Assembly (NCBI GenBank): GCA_001414485.1 | Contig: LLEY01000272.1 | Coordinates: 1-58,314, forward strand | Direction: 5' to 3' | Length of the DNA: 58,314 nucleotides | DNA from: Calycina herbarum | Taxonomy: Eukaryota > Ascomycota > Leotiomycetes > Helotiales > Pezizellaceae | Shown here: piece after piece, positions 1-12,088 of the stretch | Numbering within the stretch: position 1 is the first letter of the stretch | How the letters are laid out: the number at the start of each line of letters is the position of its first letter | The notes under the pieces: model-generated | What the model was told of the DNA's origin: nothing | The model's input: the letters and a program-made list of their open reading frames with translations, nothing else | The model's database searches: none | Program-made: the position numbers and the translations under genes

Positions 1-754
1 CCCCAAATCCCCCACCAAAAAAAAAAGAGATCAAACACAGCCGAACTATCCAGTTCACCCCTTGGAAGTGCAACACCTTAAAAGGATATCAAACAACCCT
101 TTTGCAGAGAAATACAGCTTCCACGATATAACGCTTACAATGCGTACTGTCTTTGTTAAACAGGGTTGGCAAAGTTATCAGGAAAAGTGCAGCCATTCTG
201 CTGTCGACTTCTTGCTTACTGTCGAAAACATGAGTTCGTTCTAGAAGTTATTTCCAATAAATCAAATATCCAACCTAAGCAAACTCACATAAATTTCCAA
301 TCAAAGATATAATAATAGTAATAGTAGAGTGTAGCATGCAGCCCACGAGTACTGGGAAGAATATTGATCAGACTTGTAATATAATCGCTTTCTATGAAGT
401 AAGTGTACACGTTCCTTCTTTAGATTCCAAATTTCACCATAAATTGTTGATGTTCACATACATATCCTCTCTCACAGAGAAAAGAACCTGTAAGTACCAA
501 ATATGACTTATTTGCTCTTCTGGCAAAAGACCAAATCGATGATACTGCATTTTTCTACGTTCTGAAAATTAAGTTGAGATCTCACAACGAGTGGGATCTT
601 CATGTTATTATTTCATCGTCTCAGCTGTTGCAAAAGTCTCGTGCTATTGCAGCCACCTTATACAAACCATGCCTAAATCCGGCCTCCATATTCCGTATCT
701 AACGCCTTGGTAAAGAATTAAGCCTAACACCGTCGGACCCGCGCTCGTAACATT
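1..754. other. Flank downstream of ATG4, no gene seen
   Basis: No coding region can be supported here on either strand. The only open frames are short (about 60 codons) and resemble no family I recognise. The stretch nearest the ATG4 stop presumably holds its 3' untranslated region, because ATG4 reads leftward and ends at 755. Base composition is ordinary for the host, with no RIP-like bias. Confidence 0.6.
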
Positions 755-2251
755 TCACGTGGTATCGTCATCCTCATCATCAAAGGTCTCTACCTCATCA
801 ATAGCTCCATCCCGTTCCCCGCCAAGACCATTAAGTGCTGGATCTTGGTCGGCTACATGAATCACTGCCTTTCCTTGAACTTCCTGGACGGCCCGCCTCC
901 AATCTTTCCAGTCACTCTCGTCTCGAATTAGGAAGGCTATGAGCATACTTGGATCCATCTCATTCATATGAATCCGTTTCAGTTTTCTTGTGTGACATGA
1001 GTCGATGTCTTCCTGTGAATATTTCTCGGGGTCGCCTGGCAAGGGAAGAGCTGGTCGAGTTTGATGGGGATCCAAGTAGAAGAGATATGAACCCTGAACA
1101 CCAACAAAATAATGCGAGGAGGATGGTCGACCACTGTATCCAATATTAGCTTGTGAAGCAAAGAAATGGAGACTCAAACATACCCCGCGATTCCGATCGA
1201 TTGAGGCATCTGTAAAGTTGCCTTTAGAGCCTCCCAATATACCGGAGTGATTTTATCCAATCCCAACCTTGTGCCAACCAATACAAGGGTTGGAATGAAC
1301 TTGGAGCCATCGGGTTTCGCGATGCTCATAAATGTCTCCTCGTAAACGTCTGGGCCATCACCAGTTATATAAACTCGCAATTCGGAGGATTCGTGGTTAT
1401 TTGTTAATGCTCTGCAGCGTGTCAGTATTGACGCAGAGGCAAAAGTCCGAGGCTACTTACTGGATACAAAGCGCAGTTGCCGAGGGGCCAAACCATTCCC
1501 CAGGATGTTTCCCACACGCCGTTGCTCCATGCTCCACGAATTTATGTATCGAGTAGGGTGCCTTTGGATCATCTGCAAATAGTGACAACAGTTTCCGTTC
1601 CTCCGTGGCCAAAGAGCCTCGACGCCAACCTGTATTATCCATTAGAATCCAACATACACAGTATAATGAGGCGCGCATACCTCTTCCAAGCCTCAACATC
1701 ACCAAAGAGTTTGCCAAAAGGCTCTGCCCTGATCTGATCATGCATCCCCATCCCGTATCCGATGTAAACCCCCCTTGGTCCGCCCACGAACTAAACCGGA
1801 CTTTCAACGATATGGCTGACGCTGCTGCTGGGTCTTGGGATCTGGGGATGGCGGGGAAATTGGAACGATAGGTGAGCCATATTCTAGCCTCGAAATCATC
1901 CAGGAATGAGGGTGGCCAGCCGTAGTCGTCCTCGGAATTCCTCGCTTCATCATATGCCAACCCCGAGTCGAAACTGCTGCTGGCTGTGCTGTCGGGAGGT
2001 GTAGCTGGTGTAGCTAGTGCTTTCGAGGAGATGGTACGGATGGTACGGATGGCGCTGCTGTCTGGTGGAGAAGGATGGGAGGGGTTGGTGTTTAATGAAG
2101 GTGGGTGTGCTTCTGCTGGTGCGCGGAGGCGGAGGTGTTCCTGGCCCAAACACCAGATGGGGGATTTAGAGGCAACATCATTGGTGAGTTGTGCCCCAGG
2201 GAAAATCAACTCGAAGGCCCGCTGCTTCAGGCGCCCAAATTCAAAGTCCAT
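755..2251 (-). CDS. ATG4: Atg4 autophagy cysteine protease
   Basis: Cysteine protease (peptidase family C54) that trims the C-terminus of Atg8 and later releases Atg8 from phosphatidylethanolamine, in cytosolic autophagosome formation. Four exons on the minus strand, 2251-1681, 1629-1461, 1411-1184 and 1133-755, join with GT-AG introns to 1347 bases, 448 residues. Visible motifs are SPIWCLG near residues 30-36, [15 protein letters not shown] with catalytic Cys170, [10 protein letters not shown] at 323-332, and YLDPHQTRP with catalytic Asp344 and His346. The C-terminus is acidic (FDDEDDDTT). Length and motif order match fungal Atg4. The start at 2251 gives the expected GR-K...TND lead-in before SPIWCLG; residues 8-20 are less typical than the rest, so a different N-terminal exon is possible. 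Head-to-head with SQS1. Confidence 0.96.
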
Positions 2252-3142
2252 GTTTGTGTTTGTGTTTGTTCAGAGGGTAGGAGGAGGTAGGAGGGATGTT
2301 TCGGGGTGGATGTGGAGGCGGACCGCGGGGCATTTGTAGCCTGCAGTAGCAGTAGTCGTGAGTGTTGTTAGGTGGATGGCAGGGAAAGGGAATGATGCTG
2401 AGAATCAGAGGATGGAGATGGAGATGGTTTGGTGAGCAGCATATAGTCCAGTTGAAATAGACCAAAGACGGAAGAGAAGAGCAAGTTGATTCATGAGTTC
2501 TGGAGAGGGAGAGAGGGAGGTGCAAATGATTGTCTTGGAGCTGCGTTCCAGGTTGCCTGACGGCGTGACATAGGTGGGTACCCCTACAACCGTCACGAGC
2601 CACCCAGCGAGTTGAATATCTCTACTTGGTGAATGTTTAGTCTTTTTTTGCCTGTTTTTATTTGGTTTTTATTAATTATATATATAACTGAAGTAGATGA
2701 TTAAATTTAGTTTGGATTCTCATCAACCCTTTCCTCCAGTCTGCTGCTCTAAGGTAGCACCAGGGGTTGCAGCCACTCGCGCTTTACCTTCTACAATTGT
2801 CCGGAAAATTCTGGGAGAAGAACGAAAATAGAAATAGAAATAGAAATATGTTTATTCTCATCGTTTAGGACAATTAGATGGGCAAGCAGGATAGTACTCT
2901 TAGTGAGTTACGAATTCCTGCATCCCTGGTGGCAAACAAAGGCTATCGATAAGGAGCCTCAAGCTCCACTTTGGTGACTCTGCTACTCATGAAAACATTT
3001 CGGTACTTGTAGCGCAACACCATCAGCACCATCACCCAGTGGCGCTACGACCTCTTCCCCTCTCTTCTCCTGCAATCTGCAGAGAGCAGTGTCTACTTGA
3101 TTTCCAAATCTCTCAAAGGCCTTGGAACGCAAAACAAACAGC
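2252..3142. promoter_or_regulatory. Shared intergenic promoter region of ATG4 and SQS1
   Basis: About 0.9 kb between the divergent start codons of ATG4 and SQS1. It should hold both promoters and 5' UTRs. It includes purine-rich stretches near 2500-2520, an AT-rich patch near 2660-2690 and a short AAATAG repeat at 2826-2849. No TATA box or binding site can be assigned with confidence. Confidence 0.5.
2826..2849. repeat. AAATAG hexamer repeat
   Basis: Three exact AAATAG units plus a fourth ending AAATAT lie in the ATG4-SQS1 intergenic region. It is a simple microsatellite, and nothing suggests a function. Confidence 0.7.
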
Positions 3143-5765
3143 ATGGCCCCTCGTGGCGCAAAGCGAGGTTCTCGGCGGGGCAACTTTCAAGGTGCTTCCA
3201 GAGGCAATCGTCAAGGCTTTGGAGGCTTCGGATCCCCGTCCTTCGATCCCTATGGTGGCTATGGTGGCTATGGTGGCTATGGTGGCCAGTCTCAACATGG
3301 TGAGCAGTATTCTTGGGAACGGTGGAAGTTGGAGCTCAATGAGGATACCCGTTAACCTTTGAAGCAGCCTTGACCTTAGCAGAAGAAGCGAGAAATACCG
3401 AGCGACACAATTCTCCATGGGCCCCGAGATTGCGAGACAAAGCCGTCAATTTTGTCAGTGCTGGTACATTGGAACCTCAAGATTCCGAAGGCGATAAGGA
3501 TGCGGAGGAGGCAATGGCAGATATGACCTTGAATCCACCAGCGGAAGAGCACGAGATTGAGGTAGAGGTTGAGGAGGAAGAAGAACCGTTGCCAGAATCA
3601 AAAGCACCTACGATCCCTCCATCGCCCATATCCGAAGAGCAACCTCCGCTTTTTGTTGTTGATACACTTGGAAGTCAACCAGTGGCTACCGGCTTGCGTC
3701 CACCGGAAATTCGACCATCTAGCCCTACCCCGTCTGACTCCAGCGAGGAAATCATTTTGTTTCGAGGCCGGGGTCGACAATCAAAAGTTCTGCCACCTAA
3801 ACCCACCAAAATTCCGCAGGCCACCACGATAGATGACAAAATAAAGGATGTCGAGGAAATGATCCATGAGCGTCAGGAATTGCTGAAGGAAGTCCGCCAT
3901 CAGAGCAGAGAACCAGTAAGATAATTTGGAGTTCCGGATTTGTGGAAATATATACTTGGGGAGAAGTGTACTAACCACAATCCCTTTAATACAGGAACGT
4001 AAGCCAATCGTCGAATCTTCCAATCCAAGTACGGATTTTGAAGCCCCCAAAAAAACCCGGAAACGTGGATCTGGTAAAGCTTGTAAGAATGAACGCGCTA
4101 CACAGAAACAGGAAGAGGAGGACGTAATTCTTGCTGATTATATTGCAAATATGAAGAACGAGAGCGACGATGAGAGCCCGTACGACAGTCAATTTCGCCC
4201 TCGTGACTTGGACGGAGATGAGAATGATATTGTTGTCGAAGAAGAAGAAGAGGACGAAGTTTCTTCCGAAGAACCTATTCCAGATAGCGGAACATCTCCA
4301 GCCGAGTGGGATGCCTCGGATATCCGTGATTTCGATGACTTGAGCACCTCCGATGGTGGCATAGGAGACGTACAAACCATCATATCAAAGAGGGAACGCG
4401 ACAGCGGGGTTACCTATCTTGTGGTTTATGAGAACCAAACTATGGACGAAGCCAGATGGGTCAGACAAGCTACTTTGACAGGATTTCGTGCTTTAGCCAT
4501 GATTGAAGCTTTTGATGCTGAGGAAAAACTTCTTGGGGATATCATGAAAGACGCAGAGGAATCAAGTGACTCGGAGGATGATTCTGATGATGACGAGCGA
4601 GACAATGAAGACCTCATTCAACGTAAAATTGATCGAATGAGTGATGAGAAAGTCGCAAGGTTATTGGCAAAGCAGGAGGAACTGGGTATGGGATCAAGTA
4701 AGTCGATTCTGTTCTACTTTCTGGGGTACTGGGGAAAGTCACATCAGATACATTCACAGCTATTGTTTATTCCGGTGACAAGTAAACTGACTTCACGACG
4801 CAGGCGAGTTACTCCTTTTTGACGAAGAGGCAGACGATGGCGGAGAGGAAAACTTCGTCGGCTTCTCACAACTTTCTAGAAGGGACCGCAAGAAAAAGAT
4901 TCGTGGCCCTAATCCTACGAGAGGTGTATTTCCTAATGCGACTGCTCTCGCCGAAGCATACGATGGATTTGATGTGATGGACTTTGAGCGCCCAAGTCTC
5001 CAGAAGAAGCCCAAAGGTCGCAAAGGCAAGCTTGTAATCGATAACTCGGACTCAGAGCTTGAAGCTTCGATGCAAAAGGCATGGGATAACGACCGAGTCA
5101 AGAAGAAGGAACGAAAGCAAGAACGAGAGGAATTACGTGCTCAAGGTTTACTGGGCAGCAAGAATGGCAAAGTTGATATGAAAGCCAAGTACAAGGAGGG
5201 GATGGCCATTCATGAGGTTAAGGAAGCCATGAAGGCCTTCTTGATGGGTACTGATGCTACGTAAGTCTTTCTACCATCTTGACATCTTCCTATACTAATC
5301 TTCAATAGTCTCCCACTCACACCCATGGATAAAGCTAACCGCAAGATCGTTCACGAGTTGGCAAATGCATTCAACCTAAAATCCAAATCAGTCGGCAACG
5401 GCGACCTACGTTTCCCAGTTCTTTACCGAACAAAGCGAACCAACTTCTACTCCGAGTCGAAATTCTCCGCCGTAGAAGCCAAACTCACCCGTCGCTTCTT
5501 CCCAAGAATGGACGTCAGCAATAAAAAGGGTCCACGACCTGTTCGCGGAGGAGGTGGTGGATTCGGCGGTACTTCAGCAGCTGGTTATCGCGATGGTGAT
5601 ATCGTGGGAGCATCAGCGCCAGAACTTGGGGTTGAGAATAAAGGAAGGGCGATGCTGGAGAAGATGGGTTGGAGTACTGGGACTGCGTTGGGGGCTATCA
5701 ATAATAAGGGGATTTTGCAGCCGGTTTCTCATGTTGTTAAGACTACTAAAGCTGGGTTGGGATAA
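3143..5765 (+). CDS. SQS1: Sqs1-like R3H and G-patch protein
   Basis: Homologue of yeast Sqs1/Pfa1, a G-patch cofactor of the DEAH helicase Prp43 in splicing and ribosome biogenesis (family knowledge). Five exons, 3143-3299, 3368-3915, 3995-4697, 4804-5260 and 5309-5765, join to 2322 bases, 773 residues. The N-terminus is RG-rich with four GGY repeats, then an LAEEARNTERH segment typical of the family. The middle is acidic and low-complexity, with a lysine/arginine-rich stretch after it. An R3H-like region lies near 630-700 and the G-patch occupies the last 42 residues (GRAMLEKMGW...GILQPV). The acceptor before exon 2 could be 3367 or a nearby AG; 3367 keeps the expected residues before AEEARNTE. 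Nuclear or nucleolar location is inferred. Confidence 0.93.
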
Positions 5766-6969
5766 GAGGAAGAAGCAAGAGGGGTATTGCTTGGGCAGTT
5801 ACGTCATTTGTATGATAGGAACTCGAGAGGGAGGCTTAGTGAGCTCGCAGACTTGAGTTTGTACAGGACCGACCGTAGGGAAATAATTAATCAGCAAATC
5901 CGCATTGAAATCAAATAATACGCGCTCTAAACCATTAGACTCCCATCCAGAACAAGGTGGCTTTTGATTTGTCCAATCTAAGATTTACAAGAAGTGAGGA
6001 AAGTAAGGCCAGCAAAAAGCTGGCTCTTGATCCACGAATCAAGTATGCGCTCTCTCTAGAAGTGGGAAATCCAAAAGATAAATCCAAATGGGTTATGCGG
6101 GTGGCTTTCAATTCACGCATCGGCTACCCAACTCAAGAGGTGAAATGCTAAATTTAGTGTAATATCGAGAAGAGCATATGAAGTTGATTTGGAAGTCGGG
6201 CGCTCCAAATGCAGAAGAGCCTTCAACTCCAAATCAGGTGGCTTTTGATATGAAAATCAAGCATGCGAGAGCAAGAAGCTCCCCAAGTCCATAACGTAGG
6301 CTCTTAATTCGTAGTCGCATCAAAAGTAGGATAGAGAAATACGCATATCCAGAAGACACAGCGAACGCCACTGGAGGGTGATTCGTAAATCACGAATGAA
6401 CTCGCCAAGTCCAGAATTTAAATGTCGAGGAAAACATCAAATCCAAAAGATTCACCGAAGCCAATATGGGCCTAACCCCTGTATTCACTAGCGACTTCAG
6501 GATTTTGCTATCAGAAGGCACCAAATTAAAAATATGCGCCATAAGGTAATTTGAAAGTCGTGTGCCAGAGACGCGCCCCAAACGCTGAAGGATGACGAAA
6601 ACCGAGGAATCGCGACCCAGAGGAAAGGCGCCTCGTAATACGAAAGTCGAATTCCAAGGGACCCAAAAGTGAGCAGGTGAAAAGCGCCAAAGGAAAAGAT
6701 CGAAATGGAAACCGAGTGTAAAAGTAGATGTTCATGTTTCAATTGGTTGTCTTCTGATTCCTTATTCTGAAGACTTATTGTACAGCCGCGTACCCCCGAA
6801 AGCAGACCGTGAAGACATTTGCCCCCGTAAAAAAGCAGACCGTCCATAACGCATTAAAAAGAGACCCGAAGGACCCAAACCGCAAAAGCTGATACCTTGT
6901 CATCCATGCTAGACAAACCGAAGCCATCGCAGATTTGACGTCCTGTAAAAACCCGAAGAAAAAAGCAAC
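5766..6969. other. Intergenic region between convergent SQS1 and H2B
   Basis: The two genes converge here, so both 3' UTRs lie at the edges. I see no gene. A minus-strand open frame of 116 codons (6497-6847) has no family features. The left half carries a degenerate dispersed repeat, listed separately. Confidence 0.6.
5956..6330 (+). repeat. Degenerate repeat cluster with GTGGCTTTTGAT cores
   Basis: The phrase GTGGCTTTTGAT or a close variant recurs at about 5957, 6022, 6102, 6240 and 6299. It is usually followed by a CACGAATCAAG- or AAAATCAAGCATGCG-like tail and by runs such as AAATCCAAA and CAGAAG. Spacing is uneven (about 60, 80, 140 and 60 bases). It reads as a decayed minisatellite rather than coding sequence. 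Confidence 0.55.
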
Positions 6970-7652
<683 letters not shown>

Positions 7653-8314
7653 TTTGAAGATGGTGTGTTTGGTGTGTGAGGGTGTGTTGGGTATTGAAAT
7701 AGAAGTGTATGGAGACGTGAAAGTGGTGGACGTGGGCGATGGTGTTGATACTTGGAAGGAAGAATTGGGAGGGAAGATGGAGAGAGCTTCGTCGTCGAGG
7801 TTATGTACTTCTGCGCAAGCTAGCGCCGTGATTGCAATCACGGGCCACCACTTCTCGAAGGGGCTTAGCGTGGTGCAGAATCGCGCCTGCTGTTTTGATT
7901 TCCGGCCTTCCTCAGGCAGCGACGACCACTTGCCCACCTGCCCACCAAAAAGCCACCAAAAAGCGCGCTTTCTGGGTGGCTGGAGGTCGGCCTTGGCACT
8001 CGCAATCAACGCCGGCACTTTCCAGCAGGTGCGCGTTAGTAGATCCGGCCAATCAAACCGCGCCATTGCCCCTGCCTCGCATGCCCACACTAAGTTTGCA
8101 AGTGCAGGCACTTTTGATCCCCCAGTGATTAGCGACGCCCGCATCACGCCGTGAAGCTACAAATGCAAACGTCTTCGCCCATCGTTCAACCTTCTCCCCC
8201 ATCCAACTTTTCATCGACAACACAACATACACGTCTCTCATCCATCATTCCAACATCTCCAACTTCCACTCTTCCCACATCCACCACAACCCCCCCCCCA
8301 AAACCACTTTCAAA
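7653..8314. promoter_or_regulatory. Divergent H2B-H2A promoter region
   Basis: The 662 bases between the two histone start codons should contain both promoters, expected to be cell-cycle regulated as in other fungi (inference). A CCAAT box lies at 8049-8053 within GGCCAATCAAACCG. GC content is high, and a short repeated AAAAAGC/CACCAAAAAGC motif lies near 7945-7965. A C-run at about 8291-8299 precedes the H2A start. Confidence 0.7.
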
Positions 8315-9009
8315 ATGACTGGAGGCAAATCCGGAGGAAAGGCCAGCGGCTCCAAGAACGCCCAATCGTGAGTTGCACCCTCCAGCTCCTTCCACCGCGC
8401 GCATTGATCCGGTTGTTTGGATCTTGGTGTTTCGACGCGTCTGCTTCAGCTTTCGCAGCGCACCTTGGCCTTCAACTTCGATTCTTGCATCTCAAGTCGC
8501 ATTTGGTTATTCGCGCTTCAATTTACAATTGCTAACTCATCTTCACAGCCGATCATCCAAGGCTGGTCTCGCATTCCCAGTTGGTCGTGTTCACCGTCTT
8601 CTCCGAAAGGGTAACTACGCCCAACGTGTTGGTGCTGGTGAGTCAATTCTCTTCCGTTTTCCATCTGCCACATCCATTCTAACGCGTCTTCCAGGTGCTC
8701 CCGTTTACCTCGCTGCCGTTCTCGAATACCTAGCAGCCGAAATCCTCGAGTTGGCTGGTAACGCCGCCCGTGACAACAAGAAGACCCGTATCATCCCTCG
8801 CCATCTCCAACTCGCCATCAGAAATGATGAGGAATTGAACAAGCTTCTCGGACACGTCACAATCGCACAGGGAGGTGTTTTACCAAACATTCACCAGAGT
8901 ACGCTTTCTCCCCGCCTTCTCCTCTCCACATCTGCTAACTCCTTCCCCAGACTTGTTGCCAAAGAAGACCTCCAAGGGAACAAAGGCAGCTGGCAGCCAA
9001 GAGCTATAG
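8315..9009 (+). CDS. HTA1: Histone H2A
   Basis: Core histone H2A. Four exons, 8315-8367, 8549-8637, 8695-8898 and 8951-9009, join to 405 bases, 134 residues. The N-terminus [12 protein letters not shown] is followed by the histone fold: [41 protein letters not shown] and [17 protein letters not shown]. The docking segment [15 protein letters not shown] comes next. The protein ends in GSQEL, so it carries the SQE motif that in fungi lets canonical H2A act as H2A.X, phosphorylated by the Mec1/Tel1 (ATR/ATM) kinases after DNA breaks (family knowledge). It is canonical H2A, not H2A.Z. Three GT-AG introns; divergent partner of H2B. Confidence 0.97.
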
Positions 9010-9738
9010 GTTTTTTGTTCTCTGCGCTGGTTGGTTTTCTGAGGGTCTGCTTTCATGATAATGGGGTGTCGTATGGGTTTGGGTTTACGGCTGCTTTTCC
9101 GCGTTCTGGTTGTACATTAAAATCCATGGCAATGGATTGGGATTGCTATTGAGAGACAATCTTATGAGAAACCAATAAACAACTATTTTTTCCATCTTCA
9201 ATTCCTCCTGCAGCCCTCTTTTGTAACTTTTCATTCTTATTTCCTTAGTGACTTAATATTCGCGATTTAATCGAAGATTTGACGCGTCTTGGAGGTTTTT
9301 TCTTCCCTCAGCAGATGGACGCGAGTTCTCGGGCTTTTTGGGGGGCTGGGATGTGACTTCCAACGGAGTCGTATTTTCAATGTTTTTACGGAATCTCAAT
9401 CTTGACAAGATAATTAAATTAGTTTTCATCAAGTTTTGAATCTCGTAGACAATTGATAATAAAGGTATATTAGGGTAGAACCCTGGATATCTACTAAATC
9501 TGTGATGAGGTAAAGATTTGCAATTGGGAATTTATCGTTGGTCGAGGTGTTAACAAAGTGGGAATCTTTTGACTGGCAGCTTTGAAAGTATCAGACTTCC
9601 GTTTAACCTCACAATAAATGAATGTTGTAATCAATAATAGCTCTCGAGTTTTGGTCAATGTAATGGTAATTTGTGTCTCTCCTGTTATGTACATGTACAG
9701 CTTCCCACTCAGCATTGCACCATTCCAAATCCATATCT
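9010..9738. other. Intergenic region between convergent H2A and NDUFB9
   Basis: The 3' sides of H2A and NDUFB9 face each other across about 730 bases. AT-rich stretches near 9160-9190 and 9400-9470 probably carry polyadenylation signals. An open frame reading on from H2A exon 4 in another phase is a shadow. No separate gene is visible. Confidence 0.6.
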
Positions 9739-10280
9739 CTACTTCTGAATATGTGGAGGGGCTAAGTTTCCAGTTAGTCAAGACCGGTGGGCTGTGATAT
9801 TGATTGATACTTACGTTCCAGAATTGGTGCCGGAAGATTGCGCTCGAATTTGGATCCTGGTGATAAAAGGTCAGCATTTCTCCAGCATCCCAGAAGAATA
9901 GTTCCCAGTGTGCATAAAATAAACGAACCTCCTGGTGCTGTAGGCGCATGGTATGGATCAGGGTGCTTCCATTTCTCCAGTAAATCCTCTGCCTCCTGGA
10001 ACAAAGCCTATATTCCGTAAAGTCAGATTGGGCCCATCCAGATGTTTCCGTGCAGCTTGCCTTCTGTTGTCTTGGGTCGCGAATGTTTTTGTTTGCCTCG
10101 AATAATGACCGTAGGTACATGGCTTGACCTCTCCATAGGTATCGGTGGACGGACCAGTCGAGGGCCAGCTTCAAGGAACGGCGGTAAAGGGATCTGAAGA
10201 ATAATTAGCAAATATCCCAAGTGCTGTAGCTTCTGCCAGCTAGAGCAAAGAACTCACGTTACTGCCTGCTTGGTAGACAT
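9739..10280 (-). CDS. NDUFB9: Complex I LYR subunit NDUFB9 (B22)
   Basis: Accessory LYR-motif subunit of mitochondrial NADH:ubiquinone oxidoreductase (LYRM3/B22). Five exons, 10280-10258, 10193-10061, 10007-9929, 9856-9815 and 9761-9739, join to 300 bases, 99 residues. The LYR motif is at residues 10-12 (TSLYRRSLKLALDW), followed by HRYLWRGQAMYLRSLFEANKN, then a Glu/Leu/Lys helix ending in WKHPDPY, and PTAPGGSKFERNLPAP near the end. Intron 2 (10060-10008) must begin with GC, not GT, to join RQQK to ALFQEAED; no in-frame GT donor is nearby. Intron 3 has the weak donor GTTCGT. The short last exon (PPPHIQK) is less certain. Head-to-head with KGD2. Confidence 0.9.
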
Positions 10281-10654
10281 CTTGACGGTTGTGCAGCGCA
10301 CCGATAGGTCCTTTTCACGGCAATTCCGGTATCAAATAGTAGCTCTCATCAACAGCTTTCTCGTAGATGGATCGCGACACGGCTCAGGCGTGGTGGGCGA
10401 CTTCAATGGCAATCGATAGTTCAGTGGGGGGAGGTGTAGTTGGGGCAGCTTGCACGAGACTAGCTGAGGCTCTGCAAGTGTCAACTCGGCCAAGGACGCT
10501 CGGTTGCTGGGTGGCTCGGCGTCCCGTCTCTGTCCGAAATAGAAGCACTCTCGCATCTTTTTTACCTCGTTTCAATTCAATTCCCTCACTTCCTCCCATA
10601 CATTCCGGCATTTCTCTTCCTCCCTCTCCTTCTTCTCCTTCCATATCCGCAGCC
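10281..10654. promoter_or_regulatory. Bidirectional promoter region of NDUFB9 and KGD2
   Basis: Only 374 bases separate the start codons of two mitochondrial respiration genes, so they probably share promoter elements. The KGD2 side is a CT-rich leader (about 10560-10650), typical of strongly expressed fungal genes. No specific factor site can be named. Confidence 0.6.
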
Positions 10655-12088
10655 ATGCTTTCCAGGAGGGTTTTAGTCGCCTCGCGCTTCGTGCGCTCCT
10701 CTCGTGCGCCACATCTACGATACCCAAATCCGGTCATCCAGCAATTTCGTTCGTATGCCGACAAGATCGTCAAGGTGCCCCAGATGGCTGAGTCCATCTC
10801 GGAAGGAACTCTGAAGCAATGGTCAAAACAGGTTGGCGACTACGTTGAGCTGGACGAGGAGATTGCCACCATCGAAACCGACAAGGTGAGTTACATCTTT
10901 TGGGCGTTTGCGGGTTTTGGGGAGATACATGAGCTAACTATTCCACCCCCAGATTGATGTCTCCGTCAATGCCCCTGAGGCCGGTACTATCAAAGAATTC
11001 CTTGCCAATGAGGAGGACACCGTCGTTGTTGGACAGGATTTGGTCCGTCTTGAGCTTGGGGGAGCACCAGAAGGTGGAGCAAAAGAAGAGGCCGCCGAAT
11101 CGTCACCAAAGGAAGCTGCCTCAAAAGAGCAACCAACATCTTCAGATCCAGAGCCATCCAAGAAAGCCGAATCGAGTCCACCTCCACCTCAACCAAAATC
11201 CGAACCAAAGAAGGACACGACACCAAAACAAGAGCCTAAGAAGGAGGGTGCCAAGCCGGCCACTTCAGGTCCCACACTGGGCAGCCGTGAGGAGCGACGG
11301 GTGAGTTATTGAATACAGCATTGGGTAATGGATGCTAATTTTTCCACAGGTCAAGATGAACCGTATGCGCCTGAGAATTGCTGAGCGTCTAAAGCAATCT
11401 CAAAACACCGCAGCCTCTCTCACGACCTTCAACGAGGTGGATATGTCATCACTTATGGAATTCCGCAAACTCTACAAGGACGATGTCTTGAAGAAGACCG
11501 GTGTAAAGCTTGGTTTCATGAGCGCTTTCTCCCGTGCTTGCGTTCTCGCCATGAGAGATCTCCCGGGTGTCAATGCTTCTATTGAGGGCGAGAATGGTGG
11601 AGATACCATTGTCTACAGAGATTATGTGGATATCAGTGTTGCCGTAGCCACTGAGAAGGGTCTCGTCACACCAGTTGTTCGAAACACGGAGACTTTAGAC
11701 CTTGTTGGAATTGAGAGATCCATTGCAGAGTTGGGCAAGAAGGTATGCGAATCCAATAAATACGGGGGAAACCCTTGCTAACAACCTTTAGGCTCGTGAT
11801 AACAAACTCACAATCGAGGATATGGCCGGTGGAACTTTCACCATCAGCAACGGCGGTGTCTTCGGTTCATTGATGGGAACCCCAATCATCAACCTCCCAC
11901 AAACAGCAGTCCTCGGACTCCACGCCATCAAGGATAAGCCAGTCGTCGTAAACGGTCAAATTGTGATCAGACCTATGATGTACCTTGCTTTGACTTATGA
12001 TCACCGTCTGCTGGATGGAAGGGAAGCCGTGCAGTTCTTGGTGAAGGTGAAGGAATATATCGAGGACCCACGTCGGATGCTGTTGTAG
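10655..12088 (+). CDS. KGD2: 2-oxoglutarate dehydrogenase E2 (dihydrolipoyl succinyltransferase)
   Basis: E2 core of the mitochondrial 2-oxoglutarate dehydrogenase complex; transfers succinyl from E1-bound thiamine diphosphate to CoA in the TCA cycle. Four exons, 10655-10885, 10953-11300, 11350-11742 and 11792-12088, join to 1269 bases, 422 residues. An Arg/Ser-rich mitochondrial presequence covers about residues 1-33. One lipoyl domain (about 35-110) carries the lipoyl-lysine motif ETDK, Lys77, the last codon of exon 1. A Lys/Glu/Pro/Ser-rich linker spans about 115-190. The catalytic domain from about 194 ends with [10 protein letters not shown], giving catalytic His395 and Asp399. There is no E3-binding domain, as expected for this E2, which separates it from the pyruvate dehydrogenase E2. 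Confidence 0.96.

Noticed and set aside
62..244. 60-codon plus-strand frame near the window start
   Set aside because: Short, no domain, no clear promoter or splice context.
3113..3418. Minus-strand and alternative-phase open frames across the first SQS1 exon
   Set aside because: Shadows of the GGY-repeat and RG-rich sense frame, which joins by good splice sites to the R3H/G-patch frame.
6497..6847. 116-codon minus-strand open frame between SQS1 and H2B
   Set aside because: No recognisable domain, no plausible splice partners, and it lies in 3' flanking sequence of two convergent genes.
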